Below are positions 56,368-64,000 of a stretch of 64,000 nt of DNA, in pieces (position 1 is the stretch's first letter; each line of letters starts with the position of its first letter). The notes beneath the pieces were generated by a model. It worked only from the letters and a program-made list of their open reading frames with translations. It was not told the origin of the DNA and did not search any database. This DNA is from Anaerolineae bacterium (lineage in GTDB: Bacteria; Chloroflexota; Anaerolineae; Aggregatilineales; J027): assembly GCA_021463865.1 (NCBI GenBank), contig JAJTXY010000016.1, positions 26,796-90,795 of the forward strand, in the 5' to 3' direction. A program made the position numbers and the translations under genes.

Positions 56368-58403
56368 GGCCGAAGGGTGCGCCCTTCTAACAAATGGGCC
56401 AATTCATTTTCAACCAACGGATCAGCGACCAGCGTCAATTTGTCGCCTGTCAATAACTGTGTACTGCCGTGTGGCACAATCAAGCGCCCGCCGCGCTGTA
56501 CCGATGCGACGACACTCTCTGTCGGCCATTGAATTTCTTGGATGCGTTTGCCATTCGCGGGGGCATTTGTGGTTAGATAATATTCGTAGGTATGCGCTCC
56601 GGTTAAGGTGTTGAGCCGGAGACGTTCGGCGGTGTGCTGATCTTCCAATTTCCGCGCAATGGCGATGTTATAGGCCCGCATCACACCATGTCGCCCGATG
56701 AACCCCACGAGTTTGTGTGTGCCGGGTTCGACAACGGGTAATCGCCCCACGTCATTGACACTCATACAGCGGATAGCTGTCCACAACACATCATCAGGCG
56801 TGACGGTAATAGGGTTGCGGGTGCAAATGTCACCAACAGTCAGGGGTTTTTCGCCATGTGTATTGTCGTAGGCCCGCTGAAGATCAGATAGGGTGACAAT
56901 CCCATACAACAAGCCGTCGTCATCTACCACACACATCGAAAAAGTTCTCAATTTTCGTAGTGTGTCACGTAGTTCAATCAGCGATGCTTTTTCGGAGATA
57001 CTAGGGGCAGGCTTCAACATCGCGTCGCCGACTTTAACCCCCTGCATCAAATCAATGTCACGTCCCTCTTGTAAGTGGATGCCTTTGCGCCGTAGCCCCA
57101 AGATATACATACCAGAAGGCTCAATTCGTTCGGCAATCAAGACACAGATCACCGTCGTCAGCATGATCGGCAAAATCAGGCGGTAGTCGTTGGTCAGTTC
57201 AAATACCAGCATAATCGCGGTAATGGGGGAGCGTACTACCCCGGCCATCATGCCTGCCATGCCTGCTACTGCATACACTTCTGGTGGGGTGACGTGGCCG
57301 CCTCCGCCGATGATGCCATCCATCACTAGCCCATAAGCCCCGCCGAGCATTGTGCCGACAAATAGCGAGGGGGCGAAAATTCCACCCACAAAACCACCTG
57401 CGATGCTAATCCCCGTCATGAGTAATTTGGCTGTTCCCAAGATCAACAGCAAGGTTAGGGCAAATTTGGCTTCTCCACTGAGGACTTCATTCATGGTTTC
57501 GCGGCCTGTGCCCATAATTTCGGGCAGAAAAATCGCCACCATGCCAACCAACACACCCGCGAGGGCTGTTCGCAAGGGGCGCGGCAGGTGAACATGATGA
57601 TGCCACCAGTCGTGCTGAAAGTAGACCCAGCGAATAAACAGCGAGGCGATTGGGCCGAGCAGGATGCCAAGTGGGACAAACAGGGGAATTTCGAGCGGAC
57701 TGCTTAATGTGTGAGCAAATGGCCCCATTTCAGGATGTGGCTCAATGGCTTGGGTAAAAGCCGATGAGATGACGGCGGACAACACCACTACCCCAACTGC
57801 CGCGCTGCTGAACGAGCCATATAAAATGACCTCCAGCGCAAAAAATACACCCGCAATCGGTGCTTTGAAGGCCGCTGCAATCGCGCTGGCCGCCCCCGCC
57901 GCAACCAATAATTTGACCTGTTCTTCGGAGAGGTGGTTTTTTTGCCCGATCATGGAACCGAGATTCGCGCCAATTTGCACACTGGGGTCTTCTGGCCCGA
58001 CGGATGCCCCTGCCCCCAGTGAAATAGACGAGGCTAGGGCTTTAAACGGAATACGCTGATAGGGCAGGCGTCCGCCAATTAGCGCCACCGACTCCATAAT
58101 TCCCGCCACGCCATGATGCCGTTCTTCACCTACAAAGCGGTTCATTAACCAGCCAACCACCAACCCCGCCAGTGCCAAACTGAAAATTGCCGCGCCAGAA
58201 CCGATTAGGGTTTGGCTTAGTTCATGCTGAAGCTCTTCCATGAATATTTCATGAAAAAAATCAATCGCGGTGCGGAAAACCCAGATGGCGATACCTGTTG
58301 CTAAACCTAGACAAACGGCAAGAATCAGCAAGCGGGTATTTTCTGATGTATAGAAACTCCCTTTAATGGAGAAACGATGGAGCACACGGGAAGGTATAGA
58401 CAT
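56361..58403 (-). CDS. CLC chloride channel/transporter with CBS pair and C-terminal TrkA-C-like domain
   Basis: GAGASVGPEDPSVQIGANLGS; GGFVGGIFAPSLFVGTMLGGAYG; CBS sequences; C-terminal VASVQRGGRLIVPHGSTQLLTGDKLTLVA. Confidence 0.9.
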   Translation of the reverse strand: MSIPSRVLHRFSIKGSFYTSENTRLLILAVCLGLATGIAIWVFRTAIDFFHEIFMEELQHELSQTLIGSGAAIFSLALAGLVVGWLMNRFVGEERHHGVAGIMESVALIGGRLPYQRIPFKALASSISLGAGASVGPEDPSVQIGANLGSMIGQKNHLSEEQVKLLVAAGAASAIAAAFKAPIAGVFFALEVILYGSFSSAAVGVVVLSAVISSAFTQAIEPHPEMGPFAHTLSSPLEIPLFVPLGILLGPIASLFIRWVYFQHDWWHHHVHLPRPLRTALAGVLVGMVAIFLPEIMGTGRETMNEVLSGEAKFALTLLLILGTAKLLMTGISIAGGFVGGIFAPSLFVGTMLGGAYGLVMDGIIGGGGHVTPPEVYAVAGMAGMMAGVVRSPITAIMLVFELTNDYRLILPIMLTTVICVLIAERIEPSGMYILGLRRKGIHLQEGRDIDLMQGVKVGDAMLKPAPSISEKASLIELRDTLRKLRTFSMCVVDDDGLLYGIVTLSDLQRAYDNTHGEKPLTVGDICTRNPITVTPDDVLWTAIRCMSVNDVGRLPVVEPGTHKLVGFIGRHGVMRAYNIAIARKLEDQHTAERLRLNTLTGAHTYEYYLTTNAPANGKRIQEIQWPTESVVASVQRGGRLIVPHGSTQLLTGDKLTLVADPLVENELAHLLEGRTLRPH

Positions 58404-58586
58404 GATGGTATAATGGGTTTGGATTAGGCCTATAAAAGGCAGCAGTTTGCCGCACGTTTTTCATTATAACATTCATGCTTCAGTCTGATTGACCGAGCAC
58501 CTTATTTCGTGCTATAGTTCGCTAGATTTCAGCAAATGTGACAAAATTACGGCATAACCGATTTACCCCTCAAAGGTTAGGATGCG

Positions 58587-59318
58587 ATGCGTATTCTGGT
58601 GATTTCCGATATTCATGCCAATTTGGCGGCGTTTGAAGCAGTGATGGAAGACGCGCACGGCGATTGGGACTATGTATGGTGTTTGGGCGACGTGGTAGGT
58701 TATGGTCCCGACCCCAATGAGTCGTGCGACTTGCTCAAAAGTCTGCCCCATCTCTGTTTAGCTGGGAATCACGACTGGGCGGCATTGGGGCGTCTGGATA
58801 TTCGTACCTTTAATGTGGATGCCCGCCGCGCTGTAGATTGGACTCAACGTACCCTTACCGAAGAAAACACCGCCTATCTCTCCGCACTTCCGACCACCTT
58901 TGTTTTAGGCAATTACACACTGGCACATGGCAGCCCCCGCGAACCTGTATGGGAATATATTCTCGACCCCCTGATTGCTGCCTTGAATTTCCCGCATTTT
59001 GAAACCAGCTATTGTTTAGTTGGTCATACGCATACCCCCATTATTTATCGCCTCACCGCCCCTGATGGGGAAACCGACGCGATGCAGCCAACGTATCGAG
59101 TGCCGCGTCAATTGAATGGTAAGCGGATTATTTTAAACCCCGGCAGTGTTGGTCAACCCCGCGACAGCAACCCCGACGCCGCCTATGGCATTTTGTATGT
59201 CGAAGAGGGCGTTTTTGAACATCGGCGCGTCCCCTATCCCATCAAAGTTACCCAAGAAAAAATGCGGAAGGCCGATATGCCAGAGCGCTTAGTGGCACGC
59301 TTGGAACACGGCTGGTAA
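58587..59318 (+). CDS. Metallophosphoesterase (YfcE/MJ0936-like)
   Basis: ILVISDIHANLAAFEAV; WCLGDVVGYGPDPNE; LAGNHDWA; LVGHTHTP; ILNPGSVGQPRDSNPDAAYGIL. Confidence 0.92.
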   Translation: MRILVISDIHANLAAFEAVMEDAHGDWDYVWCLGDVVGYGPDPNESCDLLKSLPHLCLAGNHDWAALGRLDIRTFNVDARRAVDWTQRTLTEENTAYLSALPTTFVLGNYTLAHGSPREPVWEYILDPLIAALNFPHFETSYCLVGHTHTPIIYRLTAPDGETDAMQPTYRVPRQLNGKRIILNPGSVGQPRDSNPDAAYGILYVEEGVFEHRRVPYPIKVTQEKMRKADMPERLVARLEHGW

Positions 59319-59345
59319 ATTACTCTCCACAATAAGGAAAGCATC

Positions 59346-60299
59346 ATGACGGTTTCTTTGGTGACAGGCGGGGGTGGCTTCATCGGATCACATCTCGTCG
59401 AGGCGCTGCTTGCAGAGGGCCATGACGTTCGCGTGGTAGATGATTTTTCAACGGGCAAGCATGAAAATCTAGCTGATGTCGCCAATAAAATCACCCTACA
59501 TGAAATCAGCATCACCCAACCCTTAGAAGCCGTCATGCAGGGAGTGGACTATGTGTTCCACCTCGCGGCGATTGCGTCTGTCCCGCGTTCCATTGAAGAC
59601 CCACAGCTCTGCCATGACGTGAATATCACTGGGACGTTAAATGTCTTGAACGCCGCACGACAGACGGGGGTCAAACGCGTTATCTATGCGGCTTCTTCGT
59701 CAGCCTATGGAGATATTGAGGCTGATAGTCAAGAAGAATCCATGCCCCCTAAGCCGCTGTCCCCTTATGGCGCGGCAAAATTGGCGGGTGAGTATTATAT
59801 GCAGGCGTTTTATCATGTCTATGGCCTAGAGACTGTTTGCCTGCGCTACTTTAATGTGTTTGGCCCACGCCAAGACCCCAATTCGGAATATGCCGCTGTC
59901 ATTCCCAAATTTGCCACTACTATGCTCAAAGGCCAAGCGCCGACCATTTTTGGCGATGGCAAACAGTCGCGGGATTTCACCTTTATCGGCAACGCTATTC
60001 TGGGCAATCTGCTGGCAATGAAGAGCCAGAGCGCCCCCGGACAGGTGATCAATCTGGCGTGTGGGCAATCCTATACGCTGCTGGATTTGGTGCGGGTCAT
60101 TAACGAATATTTGGGCAGCAGCATCAAACCCGTGTTTGCTCCACCCCGCGTCGGTGATATTAAATATTCCAAAGCTGATATAACCAAAGCCGAAGATTTA
60201 TTGGGGTATAAACCCGCCACCTCGTTTACCGATGGCGTCTATCGCACGGTCAGTTGGTTCGCTTCGCAAATGCCACGAAAATTTGATTCCTGTGTCTAA
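59346..60299 (+). CDS. NAD-dependent epimerase/dehydratase (UDP-glucose 4-epimerase-like)
   Basis: VTGGGGFIGSHLVEALLAEGHDVRVVDDFSTG; SSSAYGD; SPYGAAKLAGEYY; LRYFNVFGPRQDPNSEYAAVIP. Confidence 0.93.
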   Translation: MTVSLVTGGGGFIGSHLVEALLAEGHDVRVVDDFSTGKHENLADVANKITLHEISITQPLEAVMQGVDYVFHLAAIASVPRSIEDPQLCHDVNITGTLNVLNAARQTGVKRVIYAASSSAYGDIEADSQEESMPPKPLSPYGAAKLAGEYYMQAFYHVYGLETVCLRYFNVFGPRQDPNSEYAAVIPKFATTMLKGQAPTIFGDGKQSRDFTFIGNAILGNLLAMKSQSAPGQVINLACGQSYTLLDLVRVINEYLGSSIKPVFAPPRVGDIKYSKADITKAEDLLGYKPATSFTDGVYRTVSWFASQMPRKFDSCV

Positions 60300-62232
60300 A
60301 ATTACCCGCTTCGTTTGGATCATTGCTGCTGCCTGCCTCATCTGGGCATTGCTTTTGGTGCTGGATGTTGTGCCCCAATTGCGCGGTGATTATGGCTGGC
60401 GCTGGCCTTTTGCTAAACCCGACTTCGTTCGACTTGTCCCACTGATTATTAGCCTTATCGTCCACATTGTGATTGGCTGGAAATTGCAGGGATGGGTAAC
60501 AGCTCGATGGTTAATTTTGTGGTCAATGGTAGGCGGGGTGGTACTGACCATTACATCGGTGTATGTGACGACTGATCGTATCCGCTATGAACTTTATACC
60601 CGCACCATTAGCGGCTTAAGCACAGGTTGGCATTATGCCGCCGCCGATATAGATGATCGGGGGGGGGCACAAGAAGTGCTGGAAGAATGGCCCGATTTTA
60701 TGGCGAGTTATAAATATTTTTCCAGCCATATGACCACCTCGCCACCGGGGATGCCGCTGACCTACTATGGTGCAAATCAGGTATTGACCCAAGCGCCTTT
60801 TTTGACCGATCAATTAGGCCCACCGCTACGGGCTGACCAATGCCACAACTATCGGATGATTAGCTATAGTGATGCCGAATTATCCAGCGCATGGTTGGGT
60901 ATGTTGACGCCGCTATGGGGAAGCCTAATCGCCCTCCCGCTGTATCGGTTGGGGCGGCGACTATATTCTGAGGAGGCGGCACGTTGGAGTGTGCTGTGGT
61001 GGCCGCTGATTCCGGCGTTTTTGATGTTTACCCCGACCCCCAATACCTTGTATCCCTGCCTGACTCTTATTGTCCTTGCGCTTTTAGTCAAGGGAATTTT
61101 GGATCAGCAGGTCGGTTGGATTTTTGCGGCGGGTCTAGGCGTGGCAATTCTATCCTTTGTCCATTTCACACTGCTGCCGATTGTTTTTTTTGCAGGATTA
61201 TTTACCCTCAGCGATTATTTCCGGCGTCAAAAATCAGACCAACTGCATTGGCATTGGCCTTTTGTTATGGGGGCATGGTTTGGCGCGGGATTATTGTTGT
61301 TTTGGGGCGGGTTTTATCTGCTGTCGGGGGTCACACTCTGGGACATCATGGATCAGGCCTTGAATGCCCATCTGACACTAGATCGGCCCTATTTCCCTTG
61401 GCTGTTTTTACATCTCAACGACTTTTTTATGTTTACGGGTTGGCCCTTAACATTACTGGCTGGTCTGGGTATTTGGCAGATCGTTCGGGCATGGCGACAC
61501 GAAAGGTTTCTGACCCCCGGGGCGGTGTTTGCAGTTAGTACGCTAGTGACACTACTGGTGATTGATATATCCGGCACGCAGCGTGGCGAATCAGGCCGCA
61601 TCTGGCTGTTTTTGTCGCCTATATTGGTACTCATCGCAAGCAGTGTTCTCAGCCAGACGGATTCGCGCAACGGTAAATTAATCACAGTGGTGCAGGCGGT
61701 CATGGTTGTCGTCATGGTTGGCTATTTGCGAGTCATTGGATCGGGGTTTTCCGACCCACCCAAGCACGCCCCTCAATTAGCCGAAATTTCGCCGACTCCA
61801 ACGATTAGCAACGGTGCGGAATTCGCTGGAACCCTTATGCTCACCAGTTTTTCAGGGCATCTTGAAATACTGCCCGATGAGGAGGGGGTCAGCCAACCAA
61901 CCTTAGTTATTTGGTTAAATTGGCGCTCCAAAGGCCAGTTAGATGTGCCCTACTATTTGTCGTTTATTCCAGTCTCCCCGCAAGGCCAACCCCAAGCTGC
62001 CACTGTCTTGCAACCCTTTGATGAACAGTACCCCATTACCTGCTGGTTGCCGGAAAGTGGCAACATTCGTGACCGATTGCTGGTACCACTCCACAGCGAT
62101 TCGTTGGAGGGAGAGTGGTGGGTGAGCCTTTCGATTATGGATCGCAATGGCAAGGCGTTGGCGGTTGTTATGCCTGACGGTACACACGATCAACAAGTAG
62201 GGTTGGGGCCATTTTCCTCTCTTGCACCGTAA
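60292..62232 (+). CDS. Multi-pass membrane protein, GT-C-like
   Basis: Many hydrophobic segments; GTG start at 60292 overlaps the epimerase stop and avoids the long overlap of the raw ORF. Confidence 0.7.
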   Translation: MSKITRFVWIIAAACLIWALLLVLDVVPQLRGDYGWRWPFAKPDFVRLVPLIISLIVHIVIGWKLQGWVTARWLILWSMVGGVVLTITSVYVTTDRIRYELYTRTISGLSTGWHYAAADIDDRGGAQEVLEEWPDFMASYKYFSSHMTTSPPGMPLTYYGANQVLTQAPFLTDQLGPPLRADQCHNYRMISYSDAELSSAWLGMLTPLWGSLIALPLYRLGRRLYSEEAARWSVLWWPLIPAFLMFTPTPNTLYPCLTLIVLALLVKGILDQQVGWIFAAGLGVAILSFVHFTLLPIVFFAGLFTLSDYFRRQKSDQLHWHWPFVMGAWFGAGLLLFWGGFYLLSGVTLWDIMDQALNAHLTLDRPYFPWLFLHLNDFFMFTGWPLTLLAGLGIWQIVRAWRHERFLTPGAVFAVSTLVTLLVIDISGTQRGESGRIWLFLSPILVLIASSVLSQTDSRNGKLITVVQAVMVVVMVGYLRVIGSGFSDPPKHAPQLAEISPTPTISNGAEFAGTLMLTSFSGHLEILPDEEGVSQPTLVIWLNWRSKGQLDVPYYLSFIPVSPQGQPQAATVLQPFDEQYPITCWLPESGNIRDRLLVPLHSDSLEGEWWVSLSIMDRNGKALAVVMPDGTHDQQVGLGPFSSLAP

Positions 62233-62233
62233 A

Positions 62234-63754
62234 TCATGGGCCGGGTTTTGCCCAAGACTCTGGCCCAATGTGCGCTTTGGAGGCTGCCTCCTCAAATGCT
62301 TCGCGGTAGGGATGATCCAAATAGAACTGAATCATGCGCTGAGGAGTATCAGCAAATTTGCCTTGATCTGACCACGTATAGACGTAAAAAGCGCGAATAT
62401 AGAGAAAGGCCAACGGTATCAGTACCAGCACGATTGCACGCGAGGCGATCCATCGAAAATAGGTTGGTTTGAATTGGGGTAAGCCGCGTAAATTTCCCAA
62501 CAGCGCACAGACTAAAACCACATAGATCGGGTAGAGTTCGCTCATCCGGCGCATTCCAAAAGAGTCACCTGCGTACCAGTCCAACGTCGCCCCATTAATC
62601 AGAATTTGCAGCCCGATAGCCACCCCACAATAATAGGCCCATGCTCGGTTGATACGCCACAAAAAGTACAATCCAAATAGGCTCAAAACGATGATAGGCG
62701 AGTGCAGAATGGTCATTTTTAGCACATCCCACATATGAACCGGGGGGCGCAAAAAACTCTGCTGTTCAACTGCGTCGTAGGGGACGGTGAAGGGCTGGTG
62801 GAAGAGGTAATTCCAGAATATAGGCAAGGGCAGGAGGGTAATCGCCGTCACGATTCCAGCCAGAATTGCGCCTTTCCATTGACGGTGCCACGCTAACAAC
62901 CCCCATGCAGGCAGGGCAATCAACAATAATTGCCAGCGGGACAGCACCATCAACCCCGCACTGATACCCAGTCCAATCCACCAATAATTTCGGATGTGAA
63001 CTGGTTGTTCGTTTGGGATAACACCACCTGTCCCCCGACTTAAACAGTATATAAAACAGGCACACGTAAATGCGCCGGGATTGTGCGAATTGAGGGGCAT
63101 CGTTGTACTGTAGTAGATGAGTGGTGTCCCGATGAGGAAGGCAAAGGCAGTGAGAGCAGCGGTGGCATTGTCGGTAAGCTGTCGCCCCACTCGCCATGCG
63201 ATAAAAACAGATGCCAGCGCCATGACATTTGCCCCGATCATCAGCCATAAGCTGTGCGATTGAGGTATGCCTTGTATTTGGCGGAAATAATCGGGATTTT
63301 GATTCCACCAACCTTGATGATAGAAAATGTCACCCAATTTATAAAAAGGGACTTGCAAAAAGGCCACACCAAAGGGAAAAACCGTTACGTATCTTTCGGT
63401 ATTTTCATGCCATACAATTTGGTAGCTGTTGGATGATTGGAATTTCTCGGCTTGATTGGCAAGATCAATATCCCCGTCAAGCGTGATACTGTCTACCCAT
63501 GCTAAATACGCGACGCCATCACCGCGAATCAGGGGGCGATCATAGGCAATTAGACAGTAAAAGCAGGCGACTGACAGCACCGTGCCAATGAATAGTCCAC
63601 TTTTTAATATCCGCGCCAGTGTGCTGCGGAGAAATAAGGCAGGCCACCAGAGGTGCGATGTGGCAGGATAAGGCGCGGCTGTGGGTAAGAATGCGGAAGG
63701 CAAAAACGGCGCTGTAGGGGGAGATTTTGAGAATTCCCCTTGCGAACCTGTCAT
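62234..63754 (-). CDS. Multi-pass membrane protein, GT-C/GT39-like
   Basis: Many hydrophobic segments; luminal-type loop LIRGDGVAYLAWVDSITLDGDIDLANQ. Confidence 0.7.
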   Translation of the reverse strand: MTGSQGEFSKSPPTAPFLPSAFLPTAAPYPATSHLWWPALFLRSTLARILKSGLFIGTVLSVACFYCLIAYDRPLIRGDGVAYLAWVDSITLDGDIDLANQAEKFQSSNSYQIVWHENTERYVTVFPFGVAFLQVPFYKLGDIFYHQGWWNQNPDYFRQIQGIPQSHSLWLMIGANVMALASVFIAWRVGRQLTDNATAALTAFAFLIGTPLIYYSTTMPLNSHNPGAFTCACFIYCLSRGTGGVIPNEQPVHIRNYWWIGLGISAGLMVLSRWQLLLIALPAWGLLAWHRQWKGAILAGIVTAITLLPLPIFWNYLFHQPFTVPYDAVEQQSFLRPPVHMWDVLKMTILHSPIIVLSLFGLYFLWRINRAWAYYCGVAIGLQILINGATLDWYAGDSFGMRRMSELYPIYVVLVCALLGNLRGLPQFKPTYFRWIASRAIVLVLIPLAFLYIRAFYVYTWSDQGKFADTPQRMIQFYLDHPYREAFEEAASKAHIGPESWAKPGP

Positions 63755-63806
63755 GTATTTTCCTCCCTAGTCAGAATCCGATTCATGACTAGGATAGACA
63801 CATGAG

Positions 63807-63844
63807 GTTACACTGCCGTTACAAACGGGTTACAAATTTGTAAC
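63807..63844. promoter_or_regulatory. Three 11-bp-spaced GTTACA direct repeats ending in a 16-bp perfect palindrome; candidate regulator-binding site
   Basis: GTTACACTGCC-GTTACAAACGG-GTTACAAATTTGTAAC; half-sites at 63807, 63818, 63829. Confidence 0.6.
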
Positions 63845-63961
63845 ATGATGAATATGTAAGGGAAGCGCCTAGTGGGAGTAGGGTTAAAAGGTGTTAGGAA
63901 AGCAAAGACGGGTTGAGGGAAGAGGGAGGAGGAAGGGACAAGTAAGGAGATGGGTGTGAGT

Positions 63962-64000
63962 TGGCAGTGACCTACTCTCCCAGAGGACGACTCCCCCAGT
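63962..64000 (-). rRNA. rrf: 5S rRNA, 3' end only (continues beyond window)
   Basis: Minus strand ACTGGGGGAGTCGTCCTCTGGGAGAGTAGGTCACTGCC matches the typical 5S 3' end (GGGAGAGTAGGTCxCTGCC). Confidence 0.85.

Noticed and set aside
60232-60291. N-terminal 20 residues of the GT-C ORF beginning at 60232
   Set aside because: Would overlap the epimerase by 68 bp; GTG at 60292 gives a normal short overlap and begins just before the first TM helix.

Overview
About 64 kb of a bacterial chromosome. Family content suggests a Chloroflexota-like organism, but that is inference. It is gene-dense and mostly housekeeping or accessory metabolic in character. I saw no tRNA, CRISPR array, prophage or transposase. 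Main blocks: (i) a minus-strand amino-sugar/glycan utilisation operon (1638-11541: SIS protein, LacI-like sensor without HTH, ROK regulator, GH18, GH3/NagZ-like, ABC permeases, binding protein); (ii) tandem LolD/MacB-type ATPases and a signalling cluster (REC-histidine kinase, NarL-type regulator, anti-sigma-type kinase, STAS); (iii) two giant acidic TPR proteins full of DWL-type motifs (26235-33680); (iv) an envelope-glycan neighbourhood (Dpm1-like synthase, NodB deacetylase, YfhO-flippase fusion, GT-C proteins); (v) a CcdA-TlpA redox cluster with an HhH-GPD-like orphan; (vi) an SRPBCC / CrtI-like / photolyase cluster in which the CrtI-like gene is split by one in-frame TAA; (vii) the 3' end of a 5S rRNA at the right edge (minus strand). 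Most notable leads: the DWL-motif TPR protein pair, the stop-interrupted CrtI-like gene, a MalF-type permease with a roughly 330-aa membrane insertion, a translationally coupled ROK plus HTH-less LacI pair, a three-unit 11-bp direct-repeat operator near 63.8 kb, and a perfect palindrome in front of an orphan iron-type binding protein. No database search was possible; family calls rest on motif recognition in the translations.
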